Shown here one piece after another: positions 8,241 to 16,778 of a stretch of DNA of 64,000 nt (positions are counted from its first letter, which is position 1; each line of letters begins with the position of its first letter). Made by a program: the position numbers and the translations under genes. Origin of the DNA: Comamonas sp. BIGb0124 (GTDB lineage: Bacteria; Pseudomonadota; Gammaproteobacteria; Burkholderiales; Burkholderiaceae_C). The stretch lies in contig NZ_RJVF01000016.1 of the NCBI RefSeq assembly GCF_003752175.1, forward strand, positions 62,001-126,000, given 5' to 3'. Under the pieces are notes generated by a model that ran no database searches, had not been told where the DNA came from, and saw only the letters and a list, made by a program, of their open reading frames with translations.

Positions 8241-10088
8241 TCAGGGCGACGGTGTGGCCGGCTGCCCGCCTGTCGCGGCCCCGTCGACCGCAGCCGGCAT
8301 GCCGATCACCTGGCCCTCCTGGCGGGGCTTGGTCAGCGGCTGCGGCTTGACGATGTTGCCGCGCATCAGGTTGCGTCCGGCTTTCATGTCGCCGTTGGCG
8401 CACTGCAACTCGAACCGCTCGATGTCCTTGCGGCGCACGTCTTCCGTGATGTCGGCGGCTTCATCCGCAGGCACATCCAGGGCGCGCAGTGCCGCTTCGC
8501 CGAACAGCAGGGCCGATTCCAGCGTCTCGCGGATCTGATAGTCCACGTCCAGCTCCACGAGCTTGAGCGCATGGCCGCGGTCGAAGGCCCGCACCAGCAG
8601 CTTGGCCTGGGGGAATTCGTGGTGCACGAGTTCGGCGGCCCGCAGGGTGTCCTCGGGCTTGTCGGTGCACACCAGGATGGCCTGGGCCGTGGCGGCGCCG
8701 CTGGCGTGCAGCACGTCGAGCCGGGTGCCGTCGCCGTAGTACACCTTGAAGCCGAATCCGGCCGCAGCCTCGATCATGCCGGTGTCGTTGTCGATGATGC
8801 TGACCTCCACGCCGCGCGCGAGCAGGGATTGGCAGGCGACCTGGCCGAAGCGGCCGAAGCCGATGATGAGCACCGTGCCGGTGAGGCCGCTGGCTGCCTC
8901 GATGCCCTCGAGGGCCGGCTTGGGCCGGGGCGCCAGCCGGCGCACGGCAATCACGGCCAGCGGCGTGAACGCCATCGACAGCACCACGATGGCCGTCAGG
9001 TTGGCGGCGGTCTGCGCGTCGATCACGCGGGCCGACAAGGCTGCGGCGAACAGCACGAAGGCAAATTCACCGCCCTGCGCCATCAGCACGGCGCGGTCGA
9101 GCGCATCGGCCGCGCTGGCCCGGGTGAGCCGCGCCACGGCATAGATGCCGGCGGCCTTGGCCGCCATGAAGACCAGCACGCCCGCCAGCACCGTGGGCCA
9201 GGCTGCGGCCACCACCGGCAGATCCAGGGCCATGCCCACGCCGAGGAAGAACAGGCCCAGCAAGATGCCGCGGAAGGGTTCGATGTCGGCCTCGATCTGG
9301 TGCCGGAAGGTCGAGCCCGACAGCAGCACGCCGGCCAGGAAGGCCCCCATGGCCATGGACAGCCCGCCCCATTGCATCAGCAGCGCCGAGCCCAGAACCA
9401 CCAGCAGCGCGGCCGCCGTCATCACCTCGCGGGCCTTGGCTTGCGCCAGCACCCTGAACATGGGGTTGAGCAGCCACAGGCCGGCAGCCACCAGGGCGGC
9501 GAGCGAGCCGATGGCGATCAGCACGCCCTGCCAGGCCGGCTGCTCGGAATGCGACAACTCGGGCGACATGAAGGCCACCAAGGCCAGCAGGGGCACGATC
9601 AGCAGGTCCTCGAACAGCAGGATGGCGACGATGCGCTGGCCGCGCGGCAGATTGATGTCGCCGCGTTCGCCCAGCAGTTGCATGACGATGGCCGTCGAGG
9701 TGAGCACGAAGCCGCAGGCCCCGATGAAAGCCGCCGCCGGCGGCCAGCCCAGCAGCCAGGCCGCCGCGGTGAGCAGGGCGGTGCAGACCGCGATCTGCAG
9801 GGTGCCCAGTCCAAAGATCGCGCGCCGCAGGTTCCACAGGTGAGCGGGCCGCATCTCCAGTCCGATGACGAACAGGAACATCACCACGCCCAGATCGGCG
9901 ATGTGCAGGACCGACTGGGAGTCGGAAAAGATGCCGATCCCGAACGGGCCGATGAGCAGCCCGGCGCACAGGTAGCCCAGCACGGAGCCGAGGCCCAGCC
10001 GCCTGAAGAGCGGCACGGCGACGACGGCTGCGGCCAGCAGGGTCACGGCCTGGACAAGGTGGTGGGCGGTTTGGCCTTCGATCGCCAT
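8241..10088 (-). CDS. KefB/KefC-type cation:proton antiporter with RCK domain
   Basis: A 615-residue CPA2 monovalent cation:proton antiporter. Residues 1 to about 380 form 12-13 membrane helices with the motifs GYLCAGLLIGP, FLFVIGLEM, a short LLFEDLLIVPLLA that carries the transport-site acidic residue, and AQGGEFAFVLF. From about residue 406 there is an RCK_N/TrkA-N Rossmann domain (IIGFGRFGQ) that in KefB/C binds nucleotide and glutathione adducts to gate potassium efflux. The C-terminal 60 residues are polar. The ATG at 10088 is taken because it directly precedes the first helix; longer starts would run into the divergent transglycosylase promoter. No KefF/KefG-type ancillary oxidoreductase gene is adjacent, so glutathione control is inferred only from the family. 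Confidence 0.88.
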   Translation of the reverse strand: MAIEGQTAHHLVQAVTLLAAAVVAVPLFRRLGLGSVLGYLCAGLLIGPFGIGIFSDSQSVLHIADLGVVMFLFVIGLEMRPAHLWNLRRAIFGLGTLQIAVCTALLTAAAWLLGWPPAAAFIGACGFVLTSTAIVMQLLGERGDINLPRGQRIVAILLFEDLLIVPLLALVAFMSPELSHSEQPAWQGVLIAIGSLAALVAAGLWLLNPMFRVLAQAKAREVMTAAALLVVLGSALLMQWGGLSMAMGAFLAGVLLSGSTFRHQIEADIEPFRGILLGLFFLGVGMALDLPVVAAAWPTVLAGVLVFMAAKAAGIYAVARLTRASAADALDRAVLMAQGGEFAFVLFAAALSARVIDAQTAANLTAIVVLSMAFTPLAVIAVRRLAPRPKPALEGIEAASGLTGTVLIIGFGRFGQVACQSLLARGVEVSIIDNDTGMIEAAAGFGFKVYYGDGTRLDVLHASGAATAQAILVCTDKPEDTLRAAELVHHEFPQAKLLVRAFDRGHALKLVELDVDYQIRETLESALLFGEAALRALDVPADEAADITEDVRRKDIERFELQCANGDMKAGRNLMRGNIVKPQPLTKPRQEGQVIGMPAAVDGAATGGQPATPSP

Positions 10089-10238
10089 GGGAAACTCCGG
10101 TGGGTTGCGGGACAGGGACGCACCGGGGTGCGCAGCGCGTGCATCATGCCAGCACTCGGCAGGCCGGGGGCCGATTTCCGGGCTGTGATGCGGATGCCGT
10201 CCTACCGGGCACCCGGGGCGTGCATGCACAATGCAGGC

Positions 10239-11558
10239 ATGCTTTCAGCCTCCATCTCCCCGTCCTTCGAACACGTGAAACCTGCCGAGTCCGTCCTTCG
10301 TGGGCCGGGTCGCCGCCGAGGCGTCCGGGGCTTTCTGCTGGCGCGGGCCTGCGCCGCTGCGGCCGCCGGTCTGCTGGGCCTGGGCGCCCAGGCCCAGACG
10401 GCCACGGCTCCTGCCGCGGCCCCGGTGCTGGATGCCGGCGCCTATCAGGCATGCCTGGCCCGCCTGGCGGCGCAAGCGCCCGACAAGGGCGTCGCGCGCG
10501 ATGTGTTCCGGTCGGCGCTCGAAGGGGTCCAGCCCGACCCCAGCATCCTGCCCCTGCTCGATGCGCAGCCGGAGTTCAAGACGCCGATCTGGGACTATCT
10601 GGCTGCCCTGGTCGACGACGAACGGGTGGCGGACGGGCAGCGCATGCTGGTCCAGTGGCGCGACGTCCTGACGCGTGTGCAGCAGCAATACGGCGTGGAT
10701 CCGGCCACGGTGGTGGCGGTCTGGGGTGTCGAGAGCAACTACGGCCAGAACTTCGGCGGGCGTCCGCTGCTGTCCTCGCTGTCGACGTTGTCGTGTTTCG
10801 GGCGGCGGCAGGCCTATTTCCAGGGCGAGTTGTACGCCACCGTCAAGATCATCCAGGACGAGCATGTGGCGCCCGAGCGGCTGGTCGGCTCGTGGGCGGG
10901 GGCTTTCGGCCACACGCAGTTCATGCCCTCGACCTACCTGCGTCTGGCGGTCGACTTCGATGGCGACGGCCGGCGCGACCTGGTCGACAGCGTGCCGGAT
11001 GCGCTGGCCTCCACGGCCAACTTCCTGGCCAAGGCCGGCTGGCACGACGATCTGGCCTGGGGTTACGAGGTCAGGCTGCCGGCCGGCTTCGATGCCGGCG
11101 TGGCCGGCCGCCGCAACAAGCAGCCGATGAGCCGCTGGACGGCGCTGGGCGTGCTGCGCGTCGACGGCTCGACCCTGCCGGCCGGCTCGGCTCCGGCGGC
11201 CTTGCTGCTGCCTGCGGGCGCCCAGGGTCCGGCCTTTGTGGTGACGCGCAATTTCGACGCGATCTTTTCGTACAACGCGGCCGAAAGCTACGGCCTGGCC
11301 ATTGCCCATCTGTCGGACCGGCTGCGCGGCGGAAGCCGTTTCGTGACGCCCTGGCCCACCGACGACGCCGGTCTTTCGCGCGCCGAGCGCCGGGAACTGC
11401 AAGGTCTGCTCATCATGCGCGGACACGACATCGGTTCGCCCGACGGCATCATCGGCGCCAAGACACGGGAGGCCATCGGTGCCGAACAGACGCGGCTGGG
11501 GCTGACCGCCAATGGCCGGGCGGGCCAGAAGATTCTGCAGGCGTTGCGTCCGTCCTGA
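10239..11558 (+). CDS. Lytic murein transglycosylase, MltB family with peptidoglycan-binding domain
   Basis: A 439-residue periplasmic enzyme predicted to cleave the beta-1,4 MurNAc-GlcNAc bond with 1,6-anhydro product formation. It starts with a long twin-arginine-like basic segment and a hydrophobic stretch ending GLGAQAQ (signal peptide). The SLT/MltB catalytic domain (about 65-355) contains the catalytic Glu at about 165 in GVESNYG, then AGAFGHTQFMPSTY and the FDGDGRRDL loop. The C-terminus is a PG_binding_1 domain with SPDGIIGAKTREAI. This architecture is the TIGR02283 subgroup rather than the lipid-anchored E. coli MltB, since no lipobox is seen. Start choice is between ATG 10239 and ATG 10224; neither has a strong Shine-Dalgarno. 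A CACAAT hexamer ends 6 bp before 10239. Confidence 0.85.
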   Translation: MLSASISPSFEHVKPAESVLRGPGRRRGVRGFLLARACAAAAAGLLGLGAQAQTATAPAAAPVLDAGAYQACLARLAAQAPDKGVARDVFRSALEGVQPDPSILPLLDAQPEFKTPIWDYLAALVDDERVADGQRMLVQWRDVLTRVQQQYGVDPATVVAVWGVESNYGQNFGGRPLLSSLSTLSCFGRRQAYFQGELYATVKIIQDEHVAPERLVGSWAGAFGHTQFMPSTYLRLAVDFDGDGRRDLVDSVPDALASTANFLAKAGWHDDLAWGYEVRLPAGFDAGVAGRRNKQPMSRWTALGVLRVDGSTLPAGSAPAALLLPAGAQGPAFVVTRNFDAIFSYNAAESYGLAIAHLSDRLRGGSRFVTPWPTDDAGLSRAERRELQGLLIMRGHDIGSPDGIIGAKTREAIGAEQTRLGLTANGRAGQKILQALRPS

Positions 11559-11599
11559 GCCGCGTCGGATCCCCTGCCGCATGCAGGGCCCGAGAAGGA

Positions 11600-12175
11600 T
11601 CAGCGGGCGGCCGCCGCCACGGGCCGCGCGGCGACCAGTTCGGCCAGCCGGAACAGCGCGTGCTGCACCGTGGCCAGGCGCACGGCCTGACGGTCACCGG
11701 GAAACCGGCGGCTTTCGGCCAGCACCCGTTTGCCCACGGCATAACCAAAACACACCAGGCCGACCGGCTTGTCCGGCGTGGCGCCGCCCGGTCCGGCAAT
11801 CCCGCTGACGGCGACTGCGACCTGCGCATGCGAGCGCCGCACGGCTGCGGAAGCCATGTCGAGCACCACCGCTTCGCTCACCGCGCCGTGCTGGTCCAGG
11901 GTTTCGTAGGGCACGCCCAGCACTTCGGCCTTGGCGGCGTTGGAGTAGGTGACGAATCCGCGCTCGAACCACTGGCTGGAACCGGCCAGCTCGGTGCAGG
12001 CGCCTGCGATCAGGCCGCCGGTGCAGCTTTCGGCCGTGGCCATCATCCAGCCGCGCGCCAGCAGCAGCTCGGACAGCGCAGCGGCCAGCGCGGGAATGGC
12101 GATGCCGGTCTCGGGCAACACGGGGTCGTGTCCGGCGGCCGGCGAGGCGGGATCGGGTGAGGCTTCGGGATTCAT
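11600..12175 (-). CDS. pncC: Nicotinamide-nucleotide amidohydrolase PncC (CinA C-terminal family)
   Basis: A 191-residue CinA C-terminal domain protein. The hallmark TAESCTGGLIA with the nucleophilic Ser, and GIAGPGGATPDKPVG, are intact. PncC hydrolyses NMN to nicotinate mononucleotide (NaMN) plus ammonia in the cytoplasm, recycling the NMN released by NAD-dependent DNA ligase. The ATG at 12175 gives a short disordered leader of about 25 residues before the domain; an ATG at 12217 would extend it by a basic, non-homologous segment. It lies downstream of pgpA on the same strand with a gap of about 130 bp, the usual order in Burkholderiales, so it counts as backbone rather than part of the pyridine island. 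Confidence 0.88.
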   Translation of the reverse strand: MNPEASPDPASPAAGHDPVLPETGIAIPALAAALSELLLARGWMMATAESCTGGLIAGACTELAGSSQWFERGFVTYSNAAKAEVLGVPYETLDQHGAVSEAVVLDMASAAVRRSHAQVAVAVSGIAGPGGATPDKPVGLVCFGYAVGKRVLAESRRFPGDRQAVRLATVQHALFRLAELVAARPVAAAAR

Positions 12176-12307
12176 GGCAATGGCGCGCTTTCGGCAGATG
12201 ACGCGAGGACGGTCCATTCTCGCGCAAAGCGTGACCGGCCACTGACGCGGGGCTGACGCACGGCCGGGCCCGGTTTGCCATGACCGGGAAAAACGGCGGG
12301 GACGAGT

Positions 12308-12883
12308 TCAGGACACCGCAAAACGCCAGGCGGCAATCACCAGCAAGGTGCAGAAGGCGGCCACCAGATCGTCGAACATGATGCCGAAGCCGCCGCGTGC
12401 GCCCGCTCCCTTGAAGGTCTGGTCGGCCCAGCGCACGGGCTGCGGTTTGGCTGCATCGAAGAACCGGAACAGCACGAAGGCGCAAAGCTGTGCCAGCCAG
12501 CCGGCCGGGGTGATGAGCCAGAGCACCAGCCAGAAGGCGACGACCTCGTCCCAGACGATGGCGCCCGGGTCGTCGCGCTTGAGGTGGCGCGCCGTGGCCG
12601 TGCAGGCCACCCAGCCCACCGGCAGCGAGACCAGGATGAGCCAGCCCATCTGCGCCTCGTTGAGCAGCAGATTGAGCAGCTCGAACACGCCCCAGGCCCA
12701 CAGCGTGCCGACGGTGCCGGGGGCGATGGGCGAGAGGCCGGCGCCGAAGGCCAATGCCACCAGGTGGGCCGGGTGGGCGCACAGGAAACGGCCGTCGAGT
12801 TTCGGCCCCTGAGGTGCGGGGGGCGACTCGGGTCGGGTCGGGTCGGGCGAGGTGGCGGAGGCGCGCGGCTTGAACAGTGACAT
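12308..12883 (-). CDS. pgpA: Phosphatidylglycerophosphatase A
   Basis: A 191-residue membrane protein of the PgpA family, which dephosphorylates phosphatidylglycerol phosphate in the inner membrane during phospholipid synthesis. The conserved motifs are GAGLSPIAPGTVGTL near residue 50, DPGAIVWDEVVAFWL, and FRFFDAAKPQPVRWAD followed by GFGIMFDDLVA, with the acidic residues expected for Mg-dependent catalysis. Four hydrophobic helices are visible. The first 30 residues are proline-rich and contain a pentanucleotide repeat. It is transcribed divergently from ptsN with a 95-bp shared promoter region, and leads into pncC. Confidence 0.9.
   Translation of the reverse strand: MSLFKPRASATSPDPTRPESPPAPQGPKLDGRFLCAHPAHLVALAFGAGLSPIAPGTVGTLWAWGVFELLNLLLNEAQMGWLILVSLPVGWVACTATARHLKRDDPGAIVWDEVVAFWLVLWLITPAGWLAQLCAFVLFRFFDAAKPQPVRWADQTFKGAGARGGFGIMFDDLVAAFCTLLVIAAWRFAVS
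12828..12847. repeat. Pentanucleotide repeat (about 4 x TCGGG) inside the 5' end of pgpA
   Basis: Four near-perfect copies of a 5-bp unit lie in the first 20 codons of pgpA. A 5-bp unit is not a multiple of three, so gain or loss of one copy would shift the frame. Four copies is short for an active phase-variation tract. Confidence 0.7.
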
Positions 12884-12978
12884 GCCGATATTGTCGCGAC
12901 AAAACACGGGGCCGCTCCAGCGGCATGCGATGCTTGCCATGGATCCGGTCACTGGGTGCATAATCGCGGCACAAGCTT

Positions 12979-13449
12979 ATGAACAGACTTTCTGCCATCC
13001 TGCCCTTGGCCCAGGTCCTCGTCGACGTGGATGCCACCAGTAAAAAGCGCGCTTTCGAGGAAGCGGGCCTGCTGTTCGAGAGCCAGCACGGGCTGAGCCG
13101 CGCGCTGGTGACCGACAGCCTGTTCGCGCGAGAGCGATTGGGGTCGACCGGGCTGGGCCACGGCGTGGCCATTCCGCATGGCCGCATCAAGGGGCTGAAG
13201 TCGCCCATGGCCGCGGTTCTGCGCCTCGAGAAACCCATCGGATTCGACGCCCCCGACGAGCAGCCGGTCAACCTGCTGATCTTCCTGCTCGTGCCCGAGG
13301 CCGCCACGCAGAAGCACCTGGAGATCCTCTCGGAGATCGCCGAACTGCTCAGCGACAGCGTGCTGCGCGAAAAGATCCGCAGCGCCTGCGATGTGGCCAC
13401 TCTCTACGGTCTGATTGCCAATTGGCAGCCGACGGTTACCGCGGCCTGA
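12979..13449 (+). CDS. ptsN: PTS IIA-like nitrogen regulatory protein
   Basis: A 156-residue EIIA-Ntr protein of the fructose/mannitol IIA fold. The phosphorylated histidine is in GVAIPHGRI at about residue 67, within the typical [12 protein letters not shown] segment. In the nitrogen PTS it accepts phosphate from PtsO/HPr and regulates potassium transport, nitrogen metabolism and stress responses; in betaproteobacteria it usually precedes hprK, as here. A CATAAT hexamer at 12959-12964 gives a possible -10 with a leader of only a few bases. hprK starts 22 bp after the stop codon, so the two are very probably co-transcribed. Confidence 0.92.
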   Translation: MNRLSAILPLAQVLVDVDATSKKRAFEEAGLLFESQHGLSRALVTDSLFARERLGSTGLGHGVAIPHGRIKGLKSPMAAVLRLEKPIGFDAPDEQPVNLLIFLLVPEAATQKHLEILSEIAELLSDSVLREKIRSACDVATLYGLIANWQPTVTAA

Positions 13450-13471
13450 TTTTTTTGTCGACGGTGTATCC

Positions 13472-14422
13472 ATGAAACCCACGGCCGTCAGTGCCGATGC
13501 GCTGTTCGAGGATCACCGGGCTTCGCTGCAGTGGCAGTGGCTGGCGGGTCAAGGCGCCAGCGAGCGCCGTTTCGACGAAGTCGCGGTGCGCGAAGCGACG
13601 TCGGGCGCCGATCTCGTCGGTTACCTCAACTACATCCATCCCTACCGGCTGCAGATCCTGGGCGGTCGCGAGCTGGCGCACATCACGGCCGATACGCCCG
13701 AGGATACGGCGCGCCGCATCTCGCGCATCCTGACACTCGAGCCGCCCGCGCTGATCCTGGCCGATGGCCAGTCCGCGCCGGACATCCTGCTGGCCATGTG
13801 CGAACGGGCGCAGATCCCGCTGTTCGCCACGCCGGAATCCGCCGCTTTCGTGATCGATGTGCTGCGGGCCTATCTCTCCAAGCACTTCGCCGACCGCACC
13901 ACCATGCACGGCGTGTTCATGGACATTCTGGGCCTGGGCGTGCTGATCACCGGCGAGTCCGGCCTGGGCAAGAGCGAACTGGGGCTGGAGCTCATTTCTC
14001 GCGGCAACGGGCTGGTGGCCGACGATGCCGTCGACCTCTACCGCATCAACCAGACCACGATCGAAGGCCGCTGTCCGGATCTGCTGCAGAACCTGCTCGA
14101 GGTGCGCGGCATCGGCCTGCTCGACATCCAGGCCATCTTCGGCGAGACCGCGGTGCGCCGCAAGATGCGGCTCAAGATGATCGTGCACCTGGTGCGGCGC
14201 GAAACGCTGGAGCGTGAGTACGACCGCCTGCCGCACGAGCCGCTGACCCAGAACGTGCTCGGTGTGCCCGTGCGCAAGGTGGTGATCCAGGTCGTGGCCG
14301 GGCGCAACATCGCCGTGCTGGTCGAGGCTGCCGTGCGCAACGCCATCCTGCAGCTGCGCGGCATCAATACCTATGACCAGTTCGTCGAGCGCCACCGCAA
14401 GGCCATGGAACGCGGCGATTAG
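13472..14422 (+). CDS. hprK: HPr kinase/phosphorylase
   Basis: A 316-residue HprK. The N-terminal regulatory domain (1 to about 130) is followed by the kinase domain with Walker [10 protein letters not shown] at about 161-169, the general base in ADDAVDLY, and the HprK/P signature [18 protein letters not shown]. It phosphorylates or dephosphorylates HPr on a serine; in proteobacteria with incomplete PTS this links metabolism to nitrogen-PTS signalling. The ATG at 13472 is preferred over an upstream start that would overlap ptsN. There is no obvious terminator between ptsN and hprK. Confidence 0.92.
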   Translation: MKPTAVSADALFEDHRASLQWQWLAGQGASERRFDEVAVREATSGADLVGYLNYIHPYRLQILGGRELAHITADTPEDTARRISRILTLEPPALILADGQSAPDILLAMCERAQIPLFATPESAAFVIDVLRAYLSKHFADRTTMHGVFMDILGLGVLITGESGLGKSELGLELISRGNGLVADDAVDLYRINQTTIEGRCPDLLQNLLEVRGIGLLDIQAIFGETAVRRKMRLKMIVHLVRRETLEREYDRLPHEPLTQNVLGVPVRKVVIQVVAGRNIAVLVEAAVRNAILQLRGINTYDQFVERHRKAMERGD

Positions 14423-14478
14423 CCCGGCGCGAACGCCAGGGCAGACGCCATGGCATCCGAGGGCCATCGGGCCCGGAC

Positions 14479-14503
14479 AAAAAAAACGGCGCCCTGAGCG
14501 CCG
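14479..14503 (-). terminator. Intrinsic terminator downstream of fur
   Basis: Read on the minus strand, the hairpin CGGCGCTCAGGGCGCCG (about a 7-bp G+C stem) is followed immediately by a run of eight T residues (plus-strand A-run 14479-14486). It lies 31 bp after the fur stop and also separates fur from the convergent hprK. Confidence 0.85.
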
Positions 14504-14533
14504 CTTTGCCGTCGAGGCCGATGCCTGAGGGGA

Positions 14534-14983
14534 TCAGCCCTTGGCCTTGCCCTTGAGGTCGACCTTGCCCTGGTTGTAGTCGGGGGCCAGGCCGTACAGG
14601 ACGATGGTGTGGTCCTGCAGCGTCCAGCCGCGTTCCTTGGCGATGGCCTGCAGGCGCTTTTCGATCTCGGCGTCGTAGAACTCTTCCACATGGCCGGTTG
14701 CGGTGCACACCAGGTGGTCGTGCGGCTGGCCTTCGTTGAGTTCGTAGACGGCTTTGCCGCTTTCGAAATTGCGGCGGCTCAGGATGCCGGCCTGTTCGAA
14801 CTGCGTGAGCACGCGGTAGACGGTGGCCAGGCCGATGTCGGAGCGGTCGTCCAGCAGCAGGCGGAAGACGTCTTCGGCCGTCATGTGGCGCTGCGGGCCC
14901 TTCTGGAAGATCTCGAGGATCTTCAAGCGTGGCAGCGTGGCCTTCAGGCCGGTGCTCTTGAGTTCTTCGATGTTGTTGCTCAT
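14534..14983 (-). CDS. fur: Ferric uptake regulator
   Basis: A 149-residue Fur protein: N-terminal winged helix (LKSTGLKATLPRLKILEIF; recognition helix region IGLATVYRVLTQFE) and dimerisation/metal domain with the HDHLVC motif. Fur represses iron-uptake genes when loaded with Fe(II). This copy keeps HxHLVC but has no CxxC pair after it (LVCTATGHVEEF), so the structural Cys4 zinc site of E. coli Fur is absent, as in several other proteobacterial Fur proteins. It is divergent from bamE, a widely conserved arrangement, and is followed by a strong intrinsic terminator. Confidence 0.93.
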   Translation of the reverse strand: MSNNIEELKSTGLKATLPRLKILEIFQKGPQRHMTAEDVFRLLLDDRSDIGLATVYRVLTQFEQAGILSRRNFESGKAVYELNEGQPHDHLVCTATGHVEEFYDAEIEKRLQAIAKERGWTLQDHTIVLYGLAPDYNQGKVDLKGKAKG

Positions 14984-15165
14984 GGATGTGCCCTAGTCGG
15001 GGGATATCTTGTGGTCTGGATCAGGTCTGGATGCAGCGGGGCGGTGCAGGCCCGCCGCCCGATGTTCGGGGTGTGAAACCTCTTGAAACCACGCGGAACC
15101 ACGGGCTCGAAGAGGCTTTACAAGCTGCCGCTACAATGGGTCGATCATATCGTCACATTGAGGCT

Positions 15166-15714
15166 ATGTCTTTTTTTCTCCTCCGCAAAGCCCGTGTCAT
15201 CCTGCCTCTGGGCTTGTGTGTGCTGCTCGCAGCCTGCTCCACCGCCGACCGCGCCAGCCATCGGCTGGTGGATTGGGTGACGCCTTACAAGGCCGACGTC
15301 ATCCAGGGCAACGTCGTGACGGCCGAGCAAGCCAAACAGCTGCAGCCCGGCATGACCCGCAACCAGGTCCGCGGCCTGCTGGGCACGCCGCTGCTGGCCA
15401 GCGTCTTCCACCAGGACCGCTGGGATTACGTCTTCACCATCCGGCGCCAGGGCATCGAGCCCCTGGAACGCAAGTTCACGGTGTTTTTCGACGGCGATCG
15501 CCTGACCCGCTTCGAGGGCGATTCGCTGCCCAGCGAGACCGAGTTCGCGACGCTGGTCCAGCCGCCGCTTGAAAAGGTCAAGGTGCCCGAGCTGTCGGCG
15601 ACGCCCGGCCAGCTCAAGTCGTTCGAGCCCAAGGCCGGCCAGCCCGCCGCCAATGCGCCGGCACCCGGCACCACCGGTCCGGCGCGCCAGAGCTACCCCC
15701 CGCTCGAGCCCTGA
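15166..15714 (+). CDS. bamE: Outer membrane protein assembly factor BamE (OmlA/SmpA)
   Basis: A 182-residue lipoprotein. The N-terminus is a short basic segment and a hydrophobic stretch ending in LLAAC, with the lipid-modified Cys at 24. The SmpA/OmlA fold follows, with [19 protein letters not shown] and a WDYVFTIRR strand. It is a nonessential component of the BAM complex that inserts beta-barrel proteins into the outer membrane. The C-terminal 40 residues are proline/alanine-rich and longer than in E. coli BamE. The ATG at 15166 is chosen so that the lipobox sits at the normal distance; earlier in-frame starts lack support. A TACAAT hexamer at about 15132-15137 may be the -10 element. dapB begins 73 bp downstream. 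Confidence 0.92.
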   Translation: MSFFLLRKARVILPLGLCVLLAACSTADRASHRLVDWVTPYKADVIQGNVVTAEQAKQLQPGMTRNQVRGLLGTPLLASVFHQDRWDYVFTIRRQGIEPLERKFTVFFDGDRLTRFEGDSLPSETEFATLVQPPLEKVKVPELSATPGQLKSFEPKAGQPAANAPAPGTTGPARQSYPPLEP

Positions 15715-15787
15715 GGGCGGACGGGCGACCTGTACGCCCGTGTCCGCGCCTTCGGTTTTCCATCATCGACAACGAACAGAGATAAGC

Positions 15788-16585
15788 ATGCACAAGATCG
15801 CCATTGCCGGCGTGAGCGGCCGCATGGGTCGCACCCTGATCGAAGCCGTCAGCGCCGCCGATGACTGCGCGCTGAGCGGCGCCCTGAGCCTGCAGGCCGC
15901 CTCGGCCGGCGGCGACGCCACGGCCTTCCTGGGCCGCAACAGCGGCGTGGCGGTCACGGCCGATCTGCGTGCCGGTCTGGCGGGTGCCGACGCGATCATC
16001 GATTTCACGCGGCCCGAGGGCACGCTGGCCTTTCTGCCGCTGTGCCGCGAGCTGGGCGTGAACATGGTGATCGGCACCACCGGCTTCACCGACGAGCAGA
16101 AGGCGCTGATCGCCGAAGCCTCGCGCGACATCGCCATCGTGCTGTCGCCCAACATGAGCGTGGGCGTGAACGTGACCTTCAAGCTGCTCGAGATGGCGGC
16201 CAAGGCGCTGTCGACCGGCTACGACATCGAGATCGTCGAGGCGCATCACCGTCACAAGGTCGATGCGCCTTCGGGCACCGCGCTCAAGATGGGCGAGGTC
16301 ATCGCCGAGGCGCTGGGCCGGGATCTCAAGGACTGCGCGGTCTACGACCGGCATGGCGTGACCGGCGAGCGCGACCCGTCCAGCATCGGCTTCGCCACCG
16401 TGCGCGGCGGCGACATCGTGGGCGACCACACCGTGCTGTTTGCCGGCACGGGCGAGCGCATCGAGGTCACCCACAAGTCGTCGAGCCGGGCCACCTATGC
16501 CCAGGGCAGCCTGCGCGCGGTGCGTTTCCTGGCGGGGCGCAACAGCGGCCTGTACGACATGTTCGACGTGCTGGGCCTGCGCTGA
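15788..16585 (+). CDS. dapB: 4-hydroxy-tetrahydrodipicolinate reductase
   Basis: A 265-residue DapB. The NAD(P)-binding motif GVSGRMGR is at the N-terminus, and the substrate/catalytic signature [15 protein letters not shown] includes His153-His154, His156 and Lys157. The enzyme reduces hydroxy-tetrahydrodipicolinate in the diaminopimelate/lysine pathway in the cytoplasm. The length is typical (about 265-270). It follows bamE on the same strand, an order common in Bordetella-type genomes. Confidence 0.95.
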   Translation: MHKIAIAGVSGRMGRTLIEAVSAADDCALSGALSLQAASAGGDATAFLGRNSGVAVTADLRAGLAGADAIIDFTRPEGTLAFLPLCRELGVNMVIGTTGFTDEQKALIAEASRDIAIVLSPNMSVGVNVTFKLLEMAAKALSTGYDIEIVEAHHRHKVDAPSGTALKMGEVIAEALGRDLKDCAVYDRHGVTGERDPSSIGFATVRGGDIVGDHTVLFAGTGERIEVTHKSSSRATYAQGSLRAVRFLAGRNSGLYDMFDVLGLR

Positions 16586-16778
16586 CGCGCCCGTGCCCGC
16601 CCCGGCAGCCGGGCTGCCCCTGCCGTGCCTTCGCCCCTTGCCGGGTGAAGGCATTCTTTTTTGAGAGGACGCCTCAATTCGGCGTTCGCGCGCGCACAGC
16701 CTAAAATCGCCCCACGGAATTCCCAGGGCCCGTACACCGGCCCGGCTTCGCACCGGCGAAGCGACCTCCATCACGATC

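Noticed and set aside
8571-10238. Long plus-strand open frame running opposite the KefB/C gene into the transglycosylase gene
   Set aside because: It is composition-driven (high G+C third positions), Gln/His/Gly-rich with no family features; the real start of the transglycosylase is at its signal peptide near 10239.
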